From the NCBI GenBank assembly GCA_964630905.1, contig CAZVWR010000009.1:1-64000 (forward strand): a stretch of 64,000 nt of DNA. Direction: 5' to 3'. A program made the position numbers and the translations under genes. Under the pieces are notes generated by a model. It searched no databases. It was not told the origin of the DNA and saw only the letters and a program-made list of their open reading frames with translations. Source of the DNA: JAGOEX01 sp964630905 (GTDB taxonomy: Bacteria > UBP6 > UBA1177). Below are positions 43,274 through 50,738 of the stretch, piece by piece (position 1 is the stretch's first letter; each line of letters starts with the position of its first letter).

Positions 43274-43274
43274 T

Positions 43275-43304
43275 TTGACTTTAAAACAATTGTGCTGATA
43301 TTGT
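43275..43304 (+). promoter_or_regulatory. Promoter for tpx
   Basis: TTGACT (43275-43280), 18-base spacer, TATTGT (43299-43304), directly after the superoxide dismutase stop. Confidence 0.5.
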
Positions 43305-43359
43305 ATTTTAAGACATTCGAGTCTGAATTGGTTTTTTATTTTTGATAATGGAGAGAAAA

Positions 43360-43872
43360 ATGGGAAAAAGAACAGGCGTAATTACTTTCAAGGGAAATCC
43401 CCTTACACTTGCAGGAGATGAAACAAAAGTCGGGACAAAAGCTCCCGATTTTTATGCTTTGAATAATAAACTTGAACCGGTTAAACTCAGCGATTTTAAT
43501 GGAAAGGTTCGCATCATTTCAGTTTTCCCGTCAATTGATACACCGGTCTGTGCCGCTCAGACACGCAGATTCAATGTTGAAGCTGCAAATCTCGGTGATG
43601 TTCAGATACTTACAGTTTCGTGTGATCTTCCTTTTGCTCTCGGCAGATTCTGTGCCGCTGAAGGAATAGATAAAGAGATAACACTTTCAGACCACAAAGA
43701 GCTTGATTTCGGCCTTAAATACGGATTTGTGATCGATGAGCTCCGTCTCCTTGCCCGGGGTGTTGTTGTCGTTGATAAAGCCGGCGTTGTAAAATATGTC
43801 GAATATGTAAAGGAAGTTACTGATGAACCCGATTACGATTCAGCAATAAAAGCCGCCCGTGAACTTATCTAA
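43360..43872 (+). CDS. tpx: Thiol peroxidase (atypical 2-Cys peroxiredoxin)
   Basis: Reduces hydrogen and alkyl peroxides using thioredoxin. 170 aa from the ATG at 43360 with GGAGAG upstream; an upstream TTG frame is rejected. Peroxidatic Cys is in SIDTPVCAAQT and resolving Cys in SCDLPFALGRFCAAEG, the Tpx signatures; ARGVVVVDKAGVVKYVEYV ends the thioredoxin fold. Cytoplasmic by sequence, complementing the exported superoxide dismutase next to it. Ends five bases before the stop of the convergent lipoprotein gene. Confidence 0.95.
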   Translation: MGKRTGVITFKGNPLTLAGDETKVGTKAPDFYALNNKLEPVKLSDFNGKVRIISVFPSIDTPVCAAQTRRFNVEAANLGDVQILTVSCDLPFALGRFCAAEGIDKEITLSDHKELDFGLKYGFVIDELRLLARGVVVVDKAGVVKYVEYVKEVTDEPDYDSAIKAARELI

Positions 43873-43877
43873 GGTTT

Positions 43878-45032
43878 TTATCTCAGACTTCTGTAGTAAA
43901 TGCGACCGGTCACTTTTATATCAGGTGTGACTGAAGGATCTGTTGTTTCGACTGTTATTTTGTAAAGAATTCCGTTTTCTCCCGGTTCGTTCTTTGCCGC
44001 CTCATCAACATAGGCATAATAGAACTTATACCCTTTTCCGTTATCTTCAGGGTGAAAGATGCTGACCGGTGATTCTATCATCTGGTAAAAGAAAACTCCC
44101 CACACTGTTGAGAAATTTATCCTTACTGCCGGATGGGTGTCAATTCTCTGATCCGATTTTGCCAGTTCTTCATCCGCCCATCTCACTTCAAGAAGCATTT
44201 TTGCATGAGTGTTTTTGTCTGCATCGAAATCTCCGAAATCATTGGTGGAAAGTGACCATGAAGTTCTGGAATCGCTCACAAGACCTGTCTTTTTTATTGT
44301 TCTGTATTCACTGTCGGGATCGTCAATGTCCCATGTCTCTTCAACATTTCCTTCAATTCCAAGTTGAGGGATTCTTGCTTTTATAAGACCGAGATCCTCA
44401 TGAACCCATGCTTCACCTTCAAGAGGAATGTTTTTTACAATTGCAGGAAGCGAATCTCCAGTCAAAGTGCCGTTCAATTCAATATGAGTTACTCCGGAAA
44501 GGTTTCCCATCGCTGTCTCAACGACCGCGTCTTTTGATTTTATGGTGTACGAGCCACCCACATTAACCGTTTTAATCCCCTCAAATTCAGGGATAGTTCC
44601 GGTATAAACGGTTTCGAAATCCTGTTTTTCATCTACCGAAACGTCAATGTTTATTGTTAAGGGGGGGTCAAAAGTTCCGGTAATAGTTACATGGTCATCA
44701 ATTCCGGAAATTGTCATTTTTCCATCTGAGCCGAGAGGATAAGGTCTAACCCAGAGTTCTGTTCCCTCGGTTTCACTTTCAACATACCCCAACTCATTAA
44801 GACCGGTCAGAAGATATTTTTCATATGTTGTTCCGTTCACATCTTTCTGACCTACAACTCTTCCAACAAAAGGTTTCTGATAAGAGCCGTAATTGCCTGA
44901 ATAAGCGATCCTGTGTGCAGCATTAACGCTCAATTCACCATACGGTTTTTTGACATCAACACTGTCCGATGAGCCATCGCAGGAAACACAAAGAAAAACA
45001 ACACATACGATCAGTAAATAAAATCTGAACAT
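43878..45032 (-). CDS. Beta-rich lipoprotein of unknown function
   Basis: 384 aa from the ATG at 45032, with GGAGG upstream; a longer frame would overlap pabA. Signal peptide with lipobox VSC (about residue 18), then a mainly beta protein without the acidic linker of its relatives, rich in TIS/VTIT/GTFD-type strands and ending TGRIYYRSLR. It starts immediately after the pabA stop, so it may be cotranscribed with pabA and the repeat lipoprotein. No family recognised; a surface or periplasmic ligand-binding role is possible. Confidence 0.7.
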   Translation of the reverse strand: MFRFYLLIVCVVFLCVSCDGSSDSVDVKKPYGELSVNAAHRIAYSGNYGSYQKPFVGRVVGQKDVNGTTYEKYLLTGLNELGYVESETEGTELWVRPYPLGSDGKMTISGIDDHVTITGTFDPPLTINIDVSVDEKQDFETVYTGTIPEFEGIKTVNVGGSYTIKSKDAVVETAMGNLSGVTHIELNGTLTGDSLPAIVKNIPLEGEAWVHEDLGLIKARIPQLGIEGNVEETWDIDDPDSEYRTIKKTGLVSDSRTSWSLSTNDFGDFDADKNTHAKMLLEVRWADEELAKSDQRIDTHPAVRINFSTVWGVFFYQMIESPVSIFHPEDNGKGYKFYYAYVDEAAKNEPGENGILYKITVETTDPSVTPDIKVTGRIYYRSLR

Positions 45033-45033
45033 C

Positions 45034-45612
45034 TTAACCTCCACTGCCTGATCCAATAAAATTACCTAATATTCTGCTCCCATTCTCAGTCAGGAACGAT
45101 TCAGGATGATACTGAACCCCCTCAAACAGAGGGTTTTTAATGTCCCGAAGTCCCATGATAAATCCGCTTTCGCCAGTAGCTGTTATTTTAAGTTCTGTTT
45201 CATCAATGTCTGTGACACAGAGTGAATTATATCTTGCGGCAAGAAACCCCTGAGCCATTCCTGAATGAATTCCGGTACTTATGTGAAAAATTTTTTCTAC
45301 CGAACCGTGAACGGGGGGATGTTTTTCGATCTTTCCGCCGCTTAAATAAGCCATCATCTGCATTCCAAGACACACTCCGAGTATCGGGATCTTATCCTTG
45401 AAAAACTGAGCCGCCTCAATTGAAACCCTTGAATCTTCAGGCCTTCCCGGGCCGGGGGAAATAACAAGATGTGAAAATTTAATTCTTTTCAATTCAGCAA
45501 GAGTTATCTCGTCATTTCTGAAAACTAAACAGTTGCCTTCATTAGCGAAAAACTGATAAAGGTTGTATGTAAAACTGTCGTAATTATCTATTATTACGAT
45601 GTTTTTAGACAT
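45034..45612 (-). CDS. pabA: Aminodeoxychorismate/anthranilate synthase glutamine amidotransferase
   Basis: 192 aa class I glutamine amidotransferase giving ammonia to PabB. IIDNYDSFTYNLYQFF starts the protein; SPGPGRPED, the nucleophile elbow GVCLGMQMMAYLSGG (Cys), and the HxE dyad in VQYHPESFLTENG are intact. PabA and TrpG cannot be separated by sequence alone; pabB and pabC nearby favour PabA, and many bacteria use one protein for both. It lies without gap between two lipoprotein genes, an unusual context. Confidence 0.88.
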   Translation of the reverse strand: MSKNIVIIDNYDSFTYNLYQFFANEGNCLVFRNDEITLAELKRIKFSHLVISPGPGRPEDSRVSIEAAQFFKDKIPILGVCLGMQMMAYLSGGKIEKHPPVHGSVEKIFHISTGIHSGMAQGFLAARYNSLCVTDIDETELKITATGESGFIMGLRDIKNPLFEGVQYHPESFLTENGSRILGNFIGSGSGG

Positions 45613-46548
45613 TTACGGGTTCGGCCAGTCAACAAAAACACAATCAGATTTTGAGCTGCAGGATGTTCCTCCGCTGTACTGACCGAGGGTCTTATTTGCG
45701 CAGTCAGCAGGGCATGAACCGTCACTTTCTATCAAATTTGTTGATACATAGCACCACTCATACCCATTTTTGTCGCAATAAGTTGAAGTGCCGACAGCTT
45801 TACATTTTTTATCAAAGGTTCCTTCGCATTCCCAGTATCCGTTCATAGATATAGTCCATGGATAAAATATACAGTCAAAAGCATCCTTACAGCTTTTTCC
45901 GTCACCCGAGTCTTTGAAATCGCAGTCCGCAGGACACGATTTTTTAGATTCACCGCTTCTTGGTTCACATGTTCCGTTTCCGCAGGCAGCCGTTCCATAT
46001 TGAGGTGTACAGACCTTGCTGATACAGTCCCAGCTACCCTGTTTTTCAACGCATCCGCCTTCATCACCCCAGAATCCACCCATACAGACCTGTTTCTGTT
46101 CTCCAAGATTATTTGTGCCGCAGGGAAGTGTTCTTGTTTCTTCGCCTACGCACTCTGTTCCGCCGGTATTTCCTGAATCACCTGTATTTCCTGAGTTGCC
46201 GGTATTTCCAGTATTTCCAGTATTTCCAGTGTTTCCGGTGTTGCCAGTATTTCCGGTGTTGCCGGTATCGCCAGAGTCACCGCTGTTGCCGGAATTACCG
46301 GTATCGCCTGAATTTCCTGAGTCACCTGTATTTCCGGTGTCTCCAGTGTTTCCGGTGTCTCCAGTGTTTCCGGTGTTGCCAGTATTTCCGGTGTTGCCGG
46401 TATTACCGGTATCTCCAGTATTGCCGGTATCTCCAGTATTACCGGTATCACCTGAATCACCTACTGCAACCCTTTTGGTCTGATTGGTGTCACATGAAAT
46501 AAAAAGAAAAAAGAATGCGATCAAAATTGCAGAAAATCTGATTTTCAT
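45613..46548 (-). CDS. Lipoprotein with TG(N/D) repeats and Cys-rich modules
   Basis: 311 aa. Signal peptide with lipobox FISC. Residues ~27-132 are a (D/N)(T/S)G repeat, followed by a Cys-rich region with about eighteen Cys: GEETRTLPCG, ACGNGTCEPRSGESKKSCPADC and SCSSKSDCVF. The CPADC motif occurs twice, pointing to an internal duplication of the module. It shares the repeat-spacer design with the lipoproteins at 5514 and 7159. Its stop abuts the pabA start. Surface-exposed; function unknown. Confidence 0.8.
   Translation of the reverse strand: MKIRFSAILIAFFFLFISCDTNQTKRVAVGDSGDTGNTGDTGNTGDTGNTGNTGNTGNTGNTGDTGNTGDTGNTGDSGNSGDTGNSGNSGDSGDTGNTGNTGNTGNTGNTGNTGNTGNSGNTGDSGNTGGTECVGEETRTLPCGTNNLGEQKQVCMGGFWGDEGGCVEKQGSWDCISKVCTPQYGTAACGNGTCEPRSGESKKSCPADCDFKDSGDGKSCKDAFDCIFYPWTISMNGYWECEGTFDKKCKAVGTSTYCDKNGYEWCYVSTNLIESDGSCPADCANKTLGQYSGGTSCSSKSDCVFVDWPNP
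46155..46470. repeat. 9-bp coding repeat array for (N/D)(T/S)G
   Basis: About 35 imperfect units in the gene at 45613-46548. Units differ from those at 8331-8550 in the third bases, so the arrays expanded independently. Confidence 0.8.
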
Positions 46549-46596
46549 ATCAGCCTCCGGAATAAATTGCCTCTAAAAAACAAACGCTTATCTATT

Positions 46597-47694
46597 TTAT
46601 GACAAAATATTATTTTTGGAAGTTGTTTTTTTCAGTATTTCCACGACGGTCATTACATCAATGTTTACCGGATTATTGTCAGATCTGCCGGGAACGATGG
46701 ATTGTCCGGCGATAGATTCAAAATCGTTTTCCAAAACACCGTAATCATAAATGTTTATGCTGAAACCCATTGAATTCATTATGTCTTTCATTTTGCCGCT
46801 CAGCCCGGAAATGTTTTTGACATTAAACAATTTGAAAAGTTCATCAAAAACCGCAGAAGTTTTCTGATTGAAATTTATTTCTGCAAGATGGGGAAGTGTA
46901 AGAAAAACTGCAATTCCATGAGAAATTCCGAATTTAGCAGTAAGCGGATATGAAATGGCATGAGAAGCAGTTGTTTTTGAGATATTAATAGCTTTTCCTG
47001 CAAGATAGCTTCCCATTTGAAAGAGTTTGAGTTTTTCAATATTATCAGCATGTTGAATTCCTTTCAAAATAAGTTTCACCGCCTCTTTTGCGTAACCGTA
47101 CGATTCTTCCGTTGCTCCTTTTGCCCACATGGATTCAACTGCCTGGGAAAGGGCATCAAGAACTGTTGCGTTCCTGATCTTTTCGGGAAGCTCAAGAAGA
47201 AAAGTATGATCAAGTATGACCGCTTCAGCTCTGATCGTATTATGTGCGACAGAATATTTTTTCCCGTTTTTATATACAACGGCAAAATGTGTCGCTTCGC
47301 TTCCTGTTCCGCAGGTAGTTGGAACAAATATCAGTTTTTTCAAGTTCTTAAACCCTGACGGGTCTGCAAGGATGGAATCTATTTTTTCAAGACGGTTTGA
47401 TAGAGCCAGAGCAATTATCTTTGCAATGTCCATGACCGTTCCGCCACCGACTGCCACAACATGAGAAAAGGCTCTTTCTTTAATGTTATCATAAAGTTGC
47501 TGAATATCCTCAACTGGCAGTGCTGACCCTGAATATGTCAAATGGTTTGCCTTTTGTTCCGATATTATGTTGATGATGACATTCTTTTTATCGGCGTTTG
47601 CAAGAGTTTCTTCAGGCATTGTTATAAAAAGGGTTTTTTCTGCATAAATAAGTGACGGAAGAACCGAAATATCATAAAAAAGAGAGCTATCCAT
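46597..47694 (-). CDS. Phosphonoacetaldehyde-reductase-type iron alcohol dehydrogenase
   Basis: 365 aa group III (iron-type) alcohol dehydrogenase. NAD-binding VVAVGGGTVMDIAKI and VPTTCGTGSEATHF are typical. Metal-site residues are in LDALSQAVES, TTASHAISYPLT and GISHGIAVFL; Gln in place of the first His matches reductases of phosphonate pathways. With phosphonopyruvate decarboxylase directly upstream (8-base overlap), it probably reduces phosphonoacetaldehyde to 2-hydroxyethylphosphonate. The alternative, reduction of another aldehyde from the same cluster, cannot be excluded. Confidence 0.78.
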   Translation of the reverse strand: MDSSLFYDISVLPSLIYAEKTLFITMPEETLANADKKNVIINIISEQKANHLTYSGSALPVEDIQQLYDNIKERAFSHVVAVGGGTVMDIAKIIALALSNRLEKIDSILADPSGFKNLKKLIFVPTTCGTGSEATHFAVVYKNGKKYSVAHNTIRAEAVILDHTFLLELPEKIRNATVLDALSQAVESMWAKGATEESYGYAKEAVKLILKGIQHADNIEKLKLFQMGSYLAGKAINISKTTASHAISYPLTAKFGISHGIAVFLTLPHLAEINFNQKTSAVFDELFKLFNVKNISGLSGKMKDIMNSMGFSINIYDYGVLENDFESIAGQSIVPGRSDNNPVNIDVMTVVEILKKTTSKNNILS

Positions 47695-48817
47695 TTTTTA
47701 TGCAATTCATGAAATTTGCTTTGTTTTCAACAGGTGTCGTTGTCGGTCTTCCAAGATCGGGACGGGATCCTTTTTTTGATCGTACCACAAGGAGTTTGAG
47801 CTCATTATTTTTAACCAGTTCAGGAATGGTTTTTTCCACTTCTGCAATGGAAGATGCCGAAAACACGAATTTGTAGCCGCAGTTTTTTGCAACACCTTCA
47901 AAAGAGACTGTTGAAGATAAAGTGGGTTGTCCTCCGGTTGATTCATGTGCCTGATTGTCAATGATGATGTGAGTGATATTTCTGTTCTGTCCGTGCTTTC
48001 CAAGAGCCGCAAAAGTTCCCATCTGCATCAAAGCGGCACCGTCACCGTCAATTATGAAAACGGGTTTCCCGTGATCTCCTGTAGCAACTCCAAGAGCAAT
48101 TGAAGAAGCGCAGCCCATTGATCCGACGGTATAAAAATCAGTATCATGAGGAAGCTTGAATTTTTCTCTTATTTCAAAAAGTTCTCTGCTTGTTTTTCCG
48201 GTGGTTGAAATGAAAAGAGAGTTCACCGGAGCTGCGGCAACTATTTTCTCAAGTATCTCTTCTCTGAGAGGAAGTGGATTTTCAGTTTTTTTCTTTTCAA
48301 CGCAAGGCTCTGAAAACATTTCGCTTTTTACGATTATTGCAAAAGGGCTCCTGTTTACTTTACAGTATTTTAAAGCGCTGGTTATCTGTTCCTGCCAGCT
48401 CTCTATATCAAGTTCACAGCTCTCTATTTCAAGGGTTTTAAGCAGATCTTTTGTAATGCGACCCATCATTTTATGCTGAGGTTCATCTTTTTTTCCCGGT
48501 TCGCCACGCCATCCGATTATCATGAGCATCGGAATGGAATATACATCTTTTGAAGCAAGGGAAGTGTACGGGTTTACAGTTTTGCCGAAGCCGGAATTCT
48601 GCATGTAGACAACAGGGATCTTACCCGTTGCAAGGTGATAACCGCAGGCAATGCCGACCGCTTCACATTCATTAGATGCGGCAAGATGTTTAAACCAGGG
48701 ATTGCCAGAATTGATAAATGTTGTAAGTCCTTTGAAAGTTGAGTCAGGAACACCTGTAAAAAGATCAGTTCCGTTTTCAGCAAGGAACGATATGAATTTT
48801 TCCGGATCTATCATCAT
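47687..48817 (-). CDS. ppd: Phosphonopyruvate decarboxylase
   Basis: TPP-dependent enzyme converting phosphonopyruvate to phosphonoacetaldehyde, the step that pulls the unfavourable PEP mutase equilibrium forward. 376 aa, family length. N-terminal half shows FTGVPDSTFKGL, NECEAVGIACGYHLATG and MQNSGFGKTVNPYTSLAS; the TPP/Mg motif is DGDGAALMQMGT in the C-terminal half. It overlaps the PEP mutase gene by four bases and the reductase by eight, so the three enzymes are made together. Confidence 0.92.
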   Translation of the reverse strand: MMIDPEKFISFLAENGTDLFTGVPDSTFKGLTTFINSGNPWFKHLAASNECEAVGIACGYHLATGKIPVVYMQNSGFGKTVNPYTSLASKDVYSIPMLMIIGWRGEPGKKDEPQHKMMGRITKDLLKTLEIESCELDIESWQEQITSALKYCKVNRSPFAIIVKSEMFSEPCVEKKKTENPLPLREEILEKIVAAAPVNSLFISTTGKTSRELFEIREKFKLPHDTDFYTVGSMGCASSIALGVATGDHGKPVFIIDGDGAALMQMGTFAALGKHGQNRNITHIIIDNQAHESTGGQPTLSSTVSFEGVAKNCGYKFVFSASSIAEVEKTIPELVKNNELKLLVVRSKKGSRPDLGRPTTTPVENKANFMNCIKNG

Positions 48818-50115
48818 GTTCTCTCCGGTATGAGCGTTAAGATCTCTTTTATTGACATGCAGGCCTTGTCAGCTTCGTAGGCCCTTTCATTTTCGAGGAT
48901 CGTTTGAGCAGTCTTTATCATTGCAGGATAAGCGCTTCTTAAAAGCTGGTTTGCATATATCACTATTCTGACACCGGCTTTTTTAAGTTCTGTTTCAGTT
49001 ATGGAATTATATGTCGACGGAACCACTACAAGCGGAACTTTCACATTGAACTCGTTGTATCTTCTGCAGAATTCAAGGATCTCGTCAGGAGATTTCTCTT
49101 TGCTGTGGATCATTATGCCGTCAGCCCCTGCGGCAACATAAGCCTCTGCCCTTTTTATCGCATCATCCATTCCTGCATTCAGGATGAGGGACTCTATTCT
49201 TGCAAATATCATGAAATTCTGAGTCACTTGCGCTTTTTTACCTGTTCTGATCTTTTCGCAGAAATTTTCAATTGAATCCTGAGTCTGCTCAACCTCTGTT
49301 CCGAAAAGAGAATTCTTTTTAAGCCCCACTTTGTCTTCTATTATCACAGCTGAAACGCCCTCCCTTTCAAGAGTTCTCACCATGAAAACAAAATGTTCGG
49401 TAAGTCCGCCGGAATCCCCGTCGAAGATTATAGGCTTTGTTGTTACTTCGAGAATGTCGGAAACCGTATTCATTCTTGAGGTAAGATCGACACATCCTAT
49501 ATCGGGCTTACCTTTTGCAGTCGAATCAGTAAGACTGCTGAGCCACATTGCGTCAAATTCACGGGTAACATTCTCTTTTTTTATGCTGGTCTTTTCAACG
49601 ATAAGTCCGGTAAGTCCGTTATGTGCTTCCATGACTTTTACAATGTCTTTTGATTCAAGAAGTCTTCTAAGCATGTTAAGACGGATCCCCGGTGTTGTTC
49701 CCATCTCCCTTATCCAGATATTCAGCTCTGTCGAGGAAACTCCCGGTGTGTATGTGGGTTCAATAAGCTCACCGCCCCATTTTGCAAGAGCGTTTATCAC
49801 TTTCTGGCGAACTTCTTTCTGTACACCCGTTTTCCAGTCATCCCCGTGAACTACAAAATCGGGTCTGTATTTTTCAAGATTCGGAACATAGTCAAGTGTC
49901 TCCTGCGGAACAACTTCTGCTACACCCTTGATGTTCTCTATGACCTTTTTTCTCTGGTCAAATGTCATATAGGGAAGCCGCTTGTAGCTTGCAATTGCTC
50001 TGTCGGTGAGAAGTCCGATAATGACATCTCCATATTTCCTCGCTTCTTCAATGATGTTAAGGTGTCCCGGATGGATAAGGTCAGCACTCATTGCCACATA
50101 TACTTTTTTGTTCAT
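48814..50115 (-). CDS. pepM: Phosphoenolpyruvate mutase fused to an N-terminal cytidylyltransferase
   Basis: 433 aa in two domains. Residues ~1-135 are a nucleotidyltransferase of the CTP:phosphocholine/glycerol-phosphate group with MSADLIHPGHLNII (HxGH, 15-18) and TPGVSSTE (123-130), the ISTS-like substrate loop. Residues ~140-430 are the isocitrate-lyase-superfamily PEP mutase, forming the C-P bond of phosphonopyruvate: FDGDSGG (Mg-binding Asp 232/234) and EDKVGLKKNSLF (260-271) match the mutase signature EDKxxxxxNS, which separates it from lyases. The fusion implies the pathway product is activated as a CMP-phosphonate for transfer onto a larger molecule. Confidence 0.95.
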   Translation of the reverse strand: MNKKVYVAMSADLIHPGHLNIIEEARKYGDVIIGLLTDRAIASYKRLPYMTFDQRKKVIENIKGVAEVVPQETLDYVPNLEKYRPDFVVHGDDWKTGVQKEVRQKVINALAKWGGELIEPTYTPGVSSTELNIWIREMGTTPGIRLNMLRRLLESKDIVKVMEAHNGLTGLIVEKTSIKKENVTREFDAMWLSSLTDSTAKGKPDIGCVDLTSRMNTVSDILEVTTKPIIFDGDSGGLTEHFVFMVRTLEREGVSAVIIEDKVGLKKNSLFGTEVEQTQDSIENFCEKIRTGKKAQVTQNFMIFARIESLILNAGMDDAIKRAEAYVAAGADGIMIHSKEKSPDEILEFCRRYNEFNVKVPLVVVPSTYNSITETELKKAGVRIVIYANQLLRSAYPAMIKTAQTILENERAYEADKACMSIKEILTLIPERT

Positions 50116-50129
50116 TTCTGTCTCCTAAA

Positions 50130-50720
50130 TTATTTTGACATTTTTATTATCTGCAGTTCCTTTGATATGGCTTCAAAAATGGCCGGTTCATCCGCAAGAA
50201 CAGCATCAATGGTCTTTTTCAGAATTTCATTTGCAGCTGCGATACCTTTTATGATCTCTTCATTTGTAGGCTTTTTAACGGCACTGTTCCTTGCTGTGTT
50301 CCAATCGTTGAAGGCAAGAAGCATTCCCTGAGTGAGTGAATAGACATCTTTCACTTTTTTTCTGTCACGGTCGAAAGTGGTCTGTTTCCACTCCTCTTCC
50401 ATTTTTGCATAGTGGGGCTGGTCCCATTTCTTTTTGAAGTGCTCGATCAGAGCGGTATTTGTGTCGTAGTAATGCTTACATTTGCTCTGAATGGTTTTCA
50501 AAAGTGATGCACTTTCGGAAAAGGCCTTGCTTTTGTTTTTCCTTGCCAGTTCCTCCATTTCACGGATAGTGTTCTTGAAAATTGTGTCATTAGGCCGGAA
50601 CTCCTGAAACATTTTATATCCGTCGTTATGAAGCATGATCGACTGAACTGATTGTTTGGAGTAAAGATCTAAAGTCAGTAGCGGAATTAGAAAAGAAATC
50701 AAAAGAAACAGATTTTTCAT
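50130..50720 (-). CDS. Small exported helical protein in the phosphonate operon
   Basis: 196 aa with a signal peptide (FLLISFLIPLLTLDLYS), then helical throughout with high Lys/Glu content and aromatic residues (KKKWDQPHYAKMEEEWKQT). Only one Cys in the mature part (SKCKHYY). No family recognised. It sits 14 bases upstream of the PEP mutase gene in the transcript order and 18 bases after the second YidC-phosphatase fusion, so it probably acts in the periplasm with those proteins. Confidence 0.65.
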   Translation of the reverse strand: MKNLFLLISFLIPLLTLDLYSKQSVQSIMLHNDGYKMFQEFRPNDTIFKNTIREMEELARKNKSKAFSESASLLKTIQSKCKHYYDTNTALIEHFKKKWDQPHYAKMEEEWKQTTFDRDRKKVKDVYSLTQGMLLAFNDWNTARNSAVKKPTNEEIIKGIAAANEILKKTIDAVLADEPAIFEAISKELQIIKMSK

Positions 50721-50738
50721 GAATACCCCTTAAAAACA

